Assembly: GCA_900239685.1 (NCBI GenBank)
Contig: OENT01000492.1
Location: 41,094-105,093, forward strand
From: Rotaria macrura
Taxonomy: Eukaryota; Rotifera; Eurotatoria; Philodinida; Philodinidae
Direction of reading: 5' to 3'
Length of the DNA stretch: 64,000 nt
The notes below the pieces were generated by a model. It searched no databases and was not told the DNA's origin. It worked only from the letters and a program-made list of their open reading frames with translations. The number at the start of each line of letters is the position of its first letter. The stretch's first letter is position 1. Position numbers and translations under genes: made by a program. Below are positions 13,363 to 26,600 of this stretch, piece after piece.

Positions 13363-13378
13363 CTGCAAGATAAACGTG
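13363..13378 (-). promoter_or_regulatory. 3' splice-site-like sequence directly before start codon
   Basis: Minus-strand ACGTTTATCTTGCAG is followed at once by ATG of the Cys/His protein. This is the same arrangement as at the PRMT3 start and is compatible with spliced-leader trans-splicing. Confidence 0.5.
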
Positions 13379-14034
13379 ATGCTGAACAGATTAACATGAA
13401 AATCTCTAGGATATTCAAATGAAAAGTAATTATACTCAATTGACAATCTATTCTGTTTTTTCGTCTAACGATGTTGGAACCTGCAGATGTACTCTAGGTA
13501 TTATTGTTAATTTGTATTCTTCTTTTCTCTTTATAACTATAGAAGTTACAAGTGTTCTACTATACCCATCAATATGACTATTCACATAATTGTCAATGAT
13601 TGAAATAATTGAATTCATCATTATTCAATTGATTAGGTTCATTAGTATTGTTGAGCTTATTTGCGTGAATGGTGATGATCTATCTCGATGAAATAAAATT
13701 ATCCGAAGAAAAACAACTCTGATCCGTCTCTTATAATAAATGCATGACATAGAACAAGCTATTTTTATGGTGGTGTTATAGTTTGAACAAAAAATGACTT
13801 TCTCCAAAACTTGTGATATGAAACCCGCAGATTTAGAAATTCGATTATTCATTTAGATGCATTATTTCATCAACAACCGATTCATAGATGTAAACCAACG
13901 ATAATCTTACTTTTTTGCTTAGCATATATGATATTTGCTAAATTTTCAATTACATTTTATTAAATTCTTGTTAAACAACAAACACAAGCAATCACACAAA
14001 CGTACAATAGTATTCTCACTCTAAGCTCGAATTA
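13379..14034. other. Intergenic, Cys/His gene to DCDC1-like gene
   Basis: About 650 bp of AT-rich sequence expected to contain the 3' UTR of the DCDC1-like transcript. No additional exon or RNA gene is supported. Confidence 0.6.
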
Positions 14035-14676
14035 TTATTTTCTTTGCAACATGGCTATGAAGTCATTGTCATCACTATCTGACTTATTCGTCGATGGTGC
14101 ACTTGTAGTTGTTTTTGGTGGTGGTGGTTCGCTAGAAAACAATTGTGAAAAAGGACTCTTTGCTTGTGTTTCGAATCGTGGTGTTATTGGTCGACTATTT
14201 TCATCGTCATCAAATTTTACATTTGTTATTCGCTCGATCTCACTGCTCGGTCCATCATCATCATCATCATCGTCGTCATTTACGCCTTCATCGTTATCAC
14301 TCAATGCTAATGAATCTTTCACGATCGTTGGGGACGGTGTAACTTCGCTAACAAAAGCTGATGTCGGTGCTGGCTGTTCAATGGCTAATCGTCGATAAAA
14401 TGGTCCTGGCGCTGTTGGTGGTTTAGTTGTTGGACGTAATTGATTCTGATCGGTTAATGTTAGTAATGGTGGACCGAACGGATCAACTAGTTGAGGAACT
14501 GATGAAAGTGTTGAATTAACACGAATATCCGTTGCTTGATCACCATATCTATTACGTGTACGAGCCCAATTCGCTTTTATATCGACTTCTCGTTGTCGTT
14601 CAGATGATGTGATGAAGGTTTTTGTTGTTGAAACACATATCAATTGATCACGATTTAATTGATCGAAACGTTCAAT
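14035..14676 (-). other. Last DCDC1-like exon: end of DCX6 and acidic disordered tail
   Basis: The exon starts with IERFDQLNRDQLICVST, the C-terminal half of a DCX fold. It then becomes Pro/Ser-rich, with an Asp run encoded by the repetitive stretch at 14246-14283. It ends DFIAMLQRK followed by TAA. Acidic, Pro-rich tails are common outside the folded domains of this family. Confidence 0.8.
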
Positions 14677-17600
14677 CTACACGAACAAAATCATTCATTA
14701 ACGATATTACATTTATTCAACACAAACGAGTTTCATCTGATCAATATTAATTGAAAAGTACTTTGAATCAAAGTAGTAATTTTTCAAATGAAAAAGAACA
14801 TTTTGTTATTAACTTATAAGACTATTCGATTGCTACTTAAAGTTTATTCATATCCATTGTTAGATTCTTTCTTTTTTGTGTACTCAAAAAGTGAGTACAC
14901 TCTAGAATCGGTCAGTGTGCCCGTCCGTTTACATGATAAATCTTTACAAATACATTCGATTGAGCTGAACTTTTGTGCACAGAATTATCTCATCAATATA
15001 TCGGTCGAGTTCGAAGATGACAAGGGTCCGGCAAGAAATGGCTGAGTTATCGAAAAAACTGTCATTATTGACCAAACAATCTCTGAGGGGGTGTGCCGGG
15101 ATTTTTTTTAAAAAAACATTTTTTTCTCAGAATTATCCACAACGTATATAAATCGACTCAGTCTTTAACATTGATTCTGAATCTGATATTAGCTTTGAAC
15201 AAAATCGTAGCTTTCTAACAAAAGATCGCCGGAAAAAGCACAAAAACTGCATCTAGAAACGAAATTGCCTAGATATGTGTGAGATGACCACTAGTTTTAG
15301 TGTTTCCCAAAAAGGTTTCCCAAGATACTTCTTCCGTGCACACATTCTAGAATGATTGATGTGTCTCATTCACTTTTTGAAGTACGTATAACTCTCGGAC
15401 ATAAGTCCGATGTTTTCACATTTATTTGTATTTTGAAATCGATTTTCAGTTTACTGAAAATATGAAAAAGTACAAATGTATTATCAAGAAAAAATGCTCG
15501 AAAATAATACTAAATACTGCACATTTTTCTTGGCACTATCTAGCTAGTGAGAAAACTTAAAGGAATTTTTTGTATACTCCTATCTTATCGAGCACTTTTA
15601 TCTTGAATCTGATTCTTTTCATAAAGAATAGTCTTTTCTTTTGCTTAAGTCTGTAAGCAGAAACTACATAATCAACGACTTATTTCTAAAAGGTTAAAAG
15701 TATTTATGATTTAGTTTGTGTGAAATAAGATTTGTAAAGAATATTTCCAATGTAAAATTATTCAATCTCAAGACAAAGCTTACTAAATTTCCGTGTTCAT
15801 CAAATAATGCTTGAATTGGTTGCATTACATTCCATTTAAGTTTAGCATTATCCATCAATTCTTTTAAATCACTACCGAAACATTGAACAGCCGTTTCTTT
15901 TGGTTCTCCATTAAGGTACACCATAATACGTTTCTAAACAAATATTGAAAAATAAATGTTTTCTATTAGAAAATATAAAAACTACAATTTTTGAATGTTG
16001 TCCAAAACGATCCACTGTTGCTGATGATATAGGTCGTGTTGTTTCTGGTTGTTGTGACATACGAATTCCATCTAATGATGTCTTCAGAGAAAATAATTAC
16101 AAAATGAATACATGTTTTTGTTAAAGATACAAATCGCTTACTCGTAAAAGTTCTACATCATCTTGTTTATCAAGTTCGGCATCAGTTTGTTCAGTCCAAT
16201 GTCCTCGTTTCATGACAGGTTCATCGGGATTTTGCTGAGGAATAAGTTCACCAGGTGATTGACTTGAAATACGACGTCCTGAATTTATATTTCAATAGAA
16301 TATTATGATGAGAAAATGAGAAGAATGAACTTGCAAACCTTTCATAAGACGTAACGTATGTTTTTCTCTTTCAAAATCATGTTCAACTGGTGTACGTTGT
16401 TCACGTTGAATAAAACGTAGATTTTGTCGTTTATCAATATCTATAATTAAATTATGATAGAAAAAAATCTGCTAAGATTAGTTTCTTTTGTTTTTGCACA
16501 AACTTGCTGGATTGACGAATGCTTCGCCAGATGAAACCCATATTTCAATAGGAAATTTTAATAGATAGCTCATGTCAAGATCATCTTTTGAGGTTGCTGG
16601 ATTAGATTTGATTGCTCGTTTTAAGTCAGCTGCTTTTGGTAAGCCTAGAAAGCGTTGTTTCGATGGACTTAAGTCGCGTAATTTAGCTGACAATGTTGTC
16701 TTTTCTGATTGATTGTCAATACTTGGTCGACGTTTCAGATCTGGATCTAGTTGAAAATATGTTTTCCATTTAAAAGAAAGAACTAAAACAAGAAACGAAT
16801 TCATTGATATTTTTAACTTACTCTTCGGTGGTAATGGTGTACTCAATTCAACTTGATCGAGAAGTGAGGCTTCTAAAATTATGAATCGTTTTTAGCATTT
16901 CTCTAACAAATAAATCTATGATCATGAGAAATTACGTGGTGGTTTACTTAATTTAGTATAACGTTTTTTATAATGATTTCTTGCCCATTCAATAAGATCT
17001 TCAATAGATAATATAACTGTGCCATCAATAACATAAAATCGACGTGCAGCATTCGTTAAACTTAATCGACGCGTAGCTTGATCGAGTAGCTAGAATTAAC
17101 ATTGCTGTTATTGGATATGTACAACAAGACAAACGAAAATCAGTGACGAAAGTTTTTCAAAGTCTTTATAGACAATTTACAGAACACTGAACAATGATAG
17201 TATGTCTCTGCAGAATGAACGTAAAACTTCATTGTCACATCTGCCGAAATAAATGTATCATATGCATGAATAGACTAGATAGACATAGGTATTGTGGAAT
17301 TTTGCCAGAATCAACATTAAAATATGCTTTTACTCAGTCAACTGAAATTAATCCAACGTTACACAGTTTGAAAATAGTTTAGTATAGATAAGTCATCAAA
17401 ATTTAATGTCTTTCTTTTAAAGACATGCCGAAAAATTCATCATTGTACTTAGAATAATAGATTATTGTGACTGTTGTTAATGAGTTTTGTAAGAAAAATA
17501 GGGCAATAGAATTTTTCATTCGTTTACTGCCATTAGATAAAGGTATACAGTTTGTATCCTGGCAATTATCTTCAAATATTTTCCTGCCAATTTCAGTAAA

Positions 17601-20600
17601 AAAACGACTAGATTCATTTGTCTATATGAAATTTTAAAATAATTGATGTTTGTACAAAAGACTTGATTTAGATCATTAAAAGCACTTCTTTTCTATATTA
17701 TCTGCATCATTTTTCGTATGAAGAATCGATGTAATGTACATCGATCTCTAAATCTAGTATTCAAATGAGAGAAAATTTATTAATTTTAACAGTCTATGCA
17801 AGCTAAGATGTTTCCATCGCGAACAAATTGAAAATGATTTTAGATCATCTAATTTATGGCATTCATATTTGAAAAATATAGTTAATAATAACAGATACAA
17901 GTGGAAGTTTATGTAGTCGGTCTGGAAAACTAGGTTTGAAAAATCGAGCTCACATGTTGATATTCTTTCTATTTTAGGATAAAACAAACGTCAGATCATC
18001 AATATGGTATGGAAAGAATTTCAATGATCTCATATATGCCTTAGTAAATGATGTAATGAATATAACTTGACAAAAATTCAAAATTTGAAATACGAGATTT
18101 TCATAGAAATTAAATGATGAACAAAAAAGCTTCTTTGTTAATGTATGAAAATAGTGTTGTCATTAGTTTGAATATACCGTAAAGTATTTGCACTTTTCGT
18201 ATTCATACTTACACCAATGATACTTGAACCAAGTAAAAGTTGACCTTGTTTTGTATGTCCATCTCCGTTACGATATGCTAGCAAATGAATCATTTGTATT
18301 GGTTTTGCAGCAGCTAATTCTTTAGCAATATTGCGAACACTTGCTTCTTGTCGTAATCTATAATTGGAAATAATTTCAGCATAAAAAAACAGACATTGAC
18401 AATTTAGAAGGAAAACTACTGTTCAAGTTGTTCTCGTCGTTGAAAAAGTGTATGTTCAGCTTCATCGTGTGTTAAATCAACTTTATGATTCAAACATTGG
18501 AATGGACCTTGGAATTTAAGATCGAATCCTAAATAGAAAAAACAACCAAGCATATCGAAATTCTAGTATCCGAAAAAAAAAGAAAAATACTGAGGCTTTA
18601 CTTTTTCCAACAGCACAAGTAAATTTTACATCAGGACTAATTTTGACCAAACGATATTTCCCACGCATGGCTTGTGCACAAGCAAGACAAACAGGTACAT
18701 CTTCTGCTTGATCGTTTGTATTAAGAACTGATGCAATGAATCCCTTACGAAAAGAAATAATATAAACTTAAAAATTCTCTAAACCATTAATGATATATAA
18801 ATATATCTACCGGTTGAGATAATGTTTCACGGTTCACTGTATATGAACAAATATTTGCACGATTAGTAGCAGTTATTTCTAGAGATCACAATATTCATTG
18901 ATCATAGTTGGAATCTCATTGGTCAAAAAAATATATCATTACCTTTGTCGGCTATTTCTGAATTGAATGCAAAAAGAAAACCAAGATCTTTATCATAACT
19001 CCATTTTTGATTAGCACAACCAGTATCTTCATATCGTCGTTGTTGTACTGTTACTGAACAACCAACACAAGAAATATTAATATCGTTTGATTCATTTCCT
19101 GTACACGATGGTAGTAATACAGTTAACACCATAGTTGGTCGAGCTTTTGAAACTATTAAACTAATATTAAAGAAAAACAAAGTAACATAGAAGAAAAATG
19201 TAAATCAATCAATCAATCATTATATTTATTTTACAATGGTTTTGTAAAGTCCATGTCAGATTCATGTTGCTTTTCATTAACTGGAACATAGATCCATTGT
19301 TGAAATATATCATCTGGATTACGTCGTTTTAATATAACTTCCACAACTTTACTTTCAATTTCTTTAACACCAAACACTAAATTTGAATCCTTCTCACACG
19401 ATATGCAACCGTCCGATAAATCCCATCGAAATTTTTGCATCAATATAGCTAATGATTTTGGTACTTTGCGTGTTGATTTCGATAATGATAAACTTTTTAA
19501 ATCAAATAAAAAAAGCACATGATGTTTCATTCTTGGTTTTCGTTTGAAAGGAAATCCGATTTTGATGAACTTACCTATTGGCTGTAGGATTCCATGAATC
19601 ACCCAAGTTTTGTTCATCATTATTCGCCATGATAACATCATCATCATCTGCTTCTAGATTTAAACTTCGATTGGCAATCTTCTCCCATGGCCAACGAAAT
19701 TTTTCTTTTGCTTGTTGATCAATCGTTTTATGTGATCGTTCATGTGCGGTTCTGAAATGCAAGGGTTACTTTACAAACATACAAAAAGAAAAACAATCGT
19801 GTCATTCTCGTTTTGTTTCTTTTTTTGCAGTACACACACAAAACACAGACTAGTGCTAGCGTCCTTTCATTGAATACATACTCAGGGCTAAAACATAAAT
19901 AAAATAAACAAGGATAAAAACATACAGAATAAAGAAACAATTGATTGGGAAAGAATGAAAGGGAAGAAGAATACCGTTTATTTTGTACATAGTCTTCAAA
20001 TGTGTTTAAACTGATTATGTTTTTTTTTGTTAAATCAAAGAAAAAAAATGTATATACATATGAGAGCATGTGTCTTACTTTGGTTCAAGTTCATTGGCTT
20101 CTTCTTTCGTGGGTTGATCATTTTCTATGACATCTTCAATAAGTTCACCCTCCTTAACACGATGACGTTGTTTAAGATTTAAAGCACATCGATTAAGAAT
20201 TAATCGAGAATTTTCAGTGAAACCTCTTTCTGTTGATATAACATATTCTACAAATACGCAAAATGAATTAGGCATAAACGAAATCATAAAGGTAAACTAA
20301 ATAACTATATTCTTACCAACAGGATTTCTCAATGAACAATAGAATGACATCATACGAACATCATTACTTAAATAAGCTAATAATAATCGACGTTGTTGTT
20401 CAGCTTTTGTTAATTCAGGATCAATCCATTGTTCACCACATGTAACATATACATATGAATCTCGTTGAATTGATGTTAAATCAAATAATTCTGTACCCTT
20501 GACATCAAATAAACGACGAGCAGCAAATGGTAAATTACAAAGTGCGGTACAATTTTCTAAAAACTATTTTTTTTTGAATAGAGAAAAATACACTATAAAA

Positions 20601-23600
20601 TCTTATTCGAAACAAAATCATTGAATTGTTTTATAAAGAATAAACTAACCAATTTTATTTCGCGTTGTCGAGCATCAGCCATACGTTTAATTTGTCGATG
20701 AGCGCGTTGTTCTTTTTCAGGCTTAGGAATACGTAAACGTCGATACATGTCACTCGATGATTTTGGTTCGAGAATAAGCTATGAATACAGACATAATTCA
20801 ATATTGAACATCAAAATACATCTCTCTTTCTTTCAATATATTTATTACATTTGAAATATCTGGACCGACGACTGCTACACATTTGTTAAGATCACGTTCA
20901 CCATTTTTCAATACTTGTAATCGAATAGGAACAACTATAAACATGATACAAGATTAATCAATCAACATATCTGTAAATTCTTGTAAACATACAAGATATT
21001 GGTGCTTGAGTTGATTTAAGTGATTTAATAGGTGGTACATTCGGTAGAAGGTATCCTTCCACAGGCCATTGTAATTCCTGAAGAATAAAAAATCGATACC
21101 TTTAAAAGTCAATTTTGATTGACGAATAATGTCAATGAATCATTCTGTCTTCACGCAGCATCTATCTAGGTACATGAGTTCTTTGCTGAATAAACGGGGG
21201 TCGAAATATGATTCGATATTGTTATTAAAAACTTTGATGATTAAATTCGATAATTTCATTTATTTATTTATTTCGGAACATAAACGATTTATAAACGGTT
21301 CTCGTGTTTATTAGCAGATGACTTTTAGAATTCATGTCATACTAAACAAGGTTTTCTAGATAGGATCGATTGGATTTTTTAAAAATCATATTCATTTTCT
21401 TCACTGTCGTACTAAGTCTCTTAATTTAGTAATGCTCGTAGTACTTTTGTCATTCTCTTCAGACAGTAATATATCTGTGATGCCTCTCAATTGGATACAG
21501 TCAGAGTAGTTAGTTCTCAAGACGTTATTATAAATCTCGATCAGCTCAGTAACAATGGTATTGATTATTCTCAAATAATGATAAATTGATTGATTACGTT
21601 CTCGACGTTCATCCTACGACGTGTGCAACGAGATGATACATTTTTAAAGTTCTAAAATGAAAAGTTTTGTGATGTTGGAAAATAGGCTAAAACTTGATGT
21701 TAATGTTATGCAGAGTCATGTCCTGTTGCTATGAAACCGTACGCTATGATTATTCTGCTCTATCGTGACCAGTATGACGAAGAAAATTGCAAGATCATGA
21801 AAAATCGTTGACGTTCACTCAATTTTTCTTTTCTATCTCATTTACTTACAGGAATCATAGTGCCTGTTGCATCAACTGGCCATGTTAAAGCCATTTTATG
21901 CCATACAGGATTTTCAACTTTCGAATATTTCCAATCGCCAATAGTGAAGCCTGATATTTGTCGAATACCCCATCTAAATAAAGAAGAAAATGAAAGATTG
22001 GAATAGTTTTCTTGTTCGGTTTCGTAAATTGAAGTTCACGTTTTCTTTACCGTTGTCTATGAATAAATGGGGAGCCGATTGGACATTTTTCACAAACAGC
22101 TAGATAAGAAACGAATGGATCGTCAGGGTTGATTTGCATTCCTTGTGCAGTGAAGGTGTGATCTTCTTTTGACACTATAGTCGCTGCACTTGTCAATGGA
22201 TATTCGTTGTATGCATTTGAAACAATATAACCATCGGTAGTAAATTTCCATATTTGATACGGAGATGGATCTTTTATTTTACTTCTTAATTGAACACCGA
22301 AGCCATCGATATGCTTTTCCGTACGTTGGTTTCCTGATAGTTTACCAGGACGCCATATTATTCGAATATTCTTTTCAGGTGTAACAGTTAATACGAGAGA
22401 ACTCATTTGTTTATTGTAAATATAGCCATCCTTAAAATAGAGACGATTTAATAAACTAGTATGAGAATTTAGTGTATTTTACTTTATCGTAACACCATGT
22501 TTTTAAATCAATATCAGAAAAAACTTTTTTGGGAGGTCTATTATCATTCGCTTTTCTTTTTGAATCTGGTGGCGGTGGTGGTGGTGCGGTTTGATTGATT
22601 TTTAATTCCGGATACATTAATTTTTTATCTTTGGTAATGAAGGTAACATTTTCACTGATTCTATCTTGCATTGTTTTTTTATCAATGGCTGCTTTTTCAT
22701 CATTGTTTAAATCATTTTCATAGCTTATTTTAATAATATCATCTGAGATACCTTCGATTGGCTTCCAAGCAGCTGCTATTTGCCTTCAAATGAAAATTAA
22801 GTAAGTGTTTGGTTTTTTACTTTACAAACATATCTGGTACGGGTATGAAATTCTTGTATGGCTGACATCGTTTGTCAGTCAAAATAGTATACATAATAAA
22901 GATTCTTCTGAATTATGAATAACCCATCAATAGTTTGAATTCATGATCTAATATATTTTTGTTGACTATAAGGTTTAACATGATGGACTTTCGAATAACT
23001 CGAATCAGTTGTTTATTTCGACTAGAAAAATGTCAGATACTTTCACTGAGCATAATTCTAAGACATGCTGAATAAAATACAGCAGATTTTTCTTGTCACT
23101 AACCAATAGTAACATTTTTATTTAAGAATAATATACTATTTAAAATTTTCAAACTTACATAATCATCTATGTCAGCATTTTTCGTTGTGTTAATTTTTGT
23201 TGAATGTGCTTACAATATTCTATATTTCCAAAAATTAACTTGATGATTATGAGAAATGTGTTGGAATTTTTTCTCAAAGTATTCATGGCAAGTTAAAGCC
23301 TACATGACACATAGAATTTTGATTCAAAAGGAACGAGAGACTTCACAAAGATATATTCATACGTTATTAGATTTATGAAATCTCAATGAATGGAAAACAT
23401 TGAGAAATGCATTTGAAATCAGAGACTTCCTCAAGAATGAAACAGTACTCAAATGTAAGAAAAGTTCATAGCACATGTATATGCATTATCTTTCAGATTT
23501 TTCTATCGATTACATCACCAATTGAACAAATAAACAATATTAAAAAATATTCATTTTCTAGTGTTGCTCGAGAAAACGACTTTGCTCAATATATTATGAT

Positions 23601-26600
23601 ATTAACTATATAATTCTTTTAGTTTGGTTATGTGATTGATGTGATCAAAACAATTTAATTATTGCTTTTACCTTCCGGGTCTTTTTTCACCGTCTCCAAT
23701 ATTTTCATCATCTGGTCGAAATGCTTTTATACACAATATTCGGTCTTCTTTTTCATAGACATTGACACTGTGCAATTGAACTGTTAAACATGGTTCTAAA
23801 ATAGAGTAACGAGTGACATACAATAGACTCATAGAATGAAGAAATTGGTTTCATATTATTCTATAATTAGAGATTGTTGGGTTCAGAAAAGAAATCCACT
23901 AGTTACTATTGTCGTTCTTGTCATAGCAACGTTTGAGTGGTACATTACTTCGGGTTACTTTATGTGGTTTCACCACTTAAACATCAAATGTTTCTAAAAT
24001 TTTCAATTTAAAAATGTCTTGAAACATGTTTGCATAGAATGATATACAATGAACATGTAAATAGTTATTGTTCATGTCCTATGCTAGTTCTCAGCAGGGA
24101 AACTTATGAATAAGTGAATTCAAAGACAGACACCTTGTACTTAGTGCAGTAAGTACCTAGAAAGAAAACTTTTAATTATAATCATACCGAATGCTGGTCG
24201 ATAATCTTCTCCATATGAAATAAACAAATCTTGTTCTGATTGTAATTGTCCAAGAAATTTGATTTCATTTCCATCGATATCGAACACTCTTTTAGGACGG
24301 TTGCGTGTAAATATTTCAATCGATGTTTGTAGATATTCAAGAAGGTATTCAATTGGAGTTTGTTGAGCATTCTTTGATGGTAAACTACGAAGATTCAAAT
24401 AAATCTTTGGATCATAGCTATCAAACGATCCATTTTCATGAATCTACGCAAAAAATGAAAAATAAATACGGTATACATCGATGATGTGAAAAAAATATAT
24501 GTATGATTAACAGCTTACAATCAAACAAAGAGGATGTCGTCCAACGATTTTATTATGAAATTGGACCTCTGTAATATGATCAATAGGAAATTTTGATCCT
24601 AATATCTGTCAAAGACAAAAACAAAACTTGTGCATAAACTATTACAGATCATTGGAATATACCTTTTCTTGTTCTTTGGCTTCTTCGAGTTCAGCCATTT
24701 TTGCTCTGTATGAGTCTATTGCTTCTTTCGTATTTTCAATATCACCTTCTAATGTCTAATGATCGGAAAAAAGACATACAAAAATTTGATTTGAAATTCG
24801 TTCAATATTATTTTACGTGTTTATATTCTTTGAGTTCTTTTCTGTTCATCGATAACAGACTTTTATCTTCTATTGAAGATCGATCACGAGGTTTACTTTG
24901 TTCTTTATCTGTTCCCTCAGTTGATGAAATTGGTTCATCATCCGTACTTTCATTATTATCCGTTTCAGTTGTTGTTCGTTTTGGAACTGTCTTCATTGCA
25001 ATCAATACTTCTTTGTGATGTTTTTTCAATTTTTTATATTTCATTAGAAATTCTTTATAACGCGATTCAAGATACTTGTAGGCAGCCGCTGGTCGAAATC
25101 TTTCACCTTTACTGATCCATATTGGTCCATAAACATCATCATCATTCACTGTTATTATTGTACGATCATCGGATTCCAAAACTAAAATTTATTCAAGTCT
25201 CCATGTAAGAGAAATAAAACTAATCTTCAATAAATATATTTACAAATTTTCAATGATTTTATTTCATCACCACGATAGTTAAACACTTTTCTTGCATGTG
25301 CTGTTAATTCTAATTTCTTTGTACACTCATCGAGAAACTAGAAAAAAATAATCAATAACACAAACAATGAATGATTTATTAGAATTTAATAGTAGAACCT
25401 TTTCAAAGTTTTCTCTTAGTACAGCATCAATTAACATATGACAAATGGCATCATCATGATCTAAACCATTCTCAATAACTCGTAAACAAATACTTTTCTT
25501 GATTTGTTTGCTAAAACAAAAATATACAATTATAAACCGATTTGTTTTTACAGATCGGAAAACAATCACAAGCAACATATTTCGAAATAATTTAGTTCTA
25601 ATGACTCGGACAGCATGACGACTAGATTTCGTTAAAAAATATTCATGTTCAGCATACATACAGAAGATTGCGTAATAGATTTTCTGTATAGAAATATTCG
25701 ATAGAAATTAATCATGCCAATGTATTATGTTTTATCTAAGAAAATTCTCAACGCATCCGACAACTAATCTTTATGCATTGTCATAAAAACGAGAGGAAAC
25801 TATTTTTTTAAGCCTATTACATAAGATTTATCGTTTATTGAATGTGAAGGTCAAGTATAGTTCGCGGGTACGATATTAGATTCAGATATATGTTCTCTAG
25901 AGGATGAAGTTCTTTTTAAAATTAATTTCTTCCATTAAAAATATATTCATACAACTAATTTGAAAGATCTTCGAAAGAAAAGTCGATATGTATATTTGAT
26001 TATACGAAATTACTTCAGTTAATAAAATAGTTTCTACACATTCTTCGAATCGTGACTATTATAAGGGAATGGTGAAAATGCATCATATTTAAAGTTTTCT
26101 CTCTGCTTAAAATTTGATAAGTATCTTTTCTTTTTCGCTCTATCCTCTTAAAACTTATACATTTAATTCAAGTGTACTGCTGCAGTGCATGGACGACACA
26201 TAGAATAAAGTGTTGAGTTTTATATATCTATGTTTCACACAATGTTGAATGGTTATATTTCTTTTCAATCCATTATGCAGTATTTGTTGAGTAGAAACCG
26301 AGAAATCAATTTTGAAATTTAAGTTTATAATAGTATATGATGGATACGATATAGATTTCATAGATTTGAAAAAGAAACAAAAGAATATAAGCTACTTGTT
26401 AAACGAATCCTTCGATTAGTATTCGTCGTCGATAGGATTCATATTATGTGAGTGATAATTGAAAGTAGTTCATTATTATTGACCATAATCATATGCATAG
26501 AAAATATTAAGAGCATACACTGACTTACAATATTTTCTTCTACGATCGATAGTCAAACAGAATCGATGACAGTTGTTGATCGTGCAAGAAGAAATTAACT

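Noticed and set aside
14051-14398. Plus-strand open frame of 115 codons
   Set aside because: Antisense shadow of the low-complexity last exon of the DCDC1-like gene, including its Asp run.
25530-25683. Extra coding exon of the DCDC1-like gene (frame MYAEHEYFLTK)
   Set aside because: Cannot be joined in phase with the preceding and following exons, which join in phase directly.
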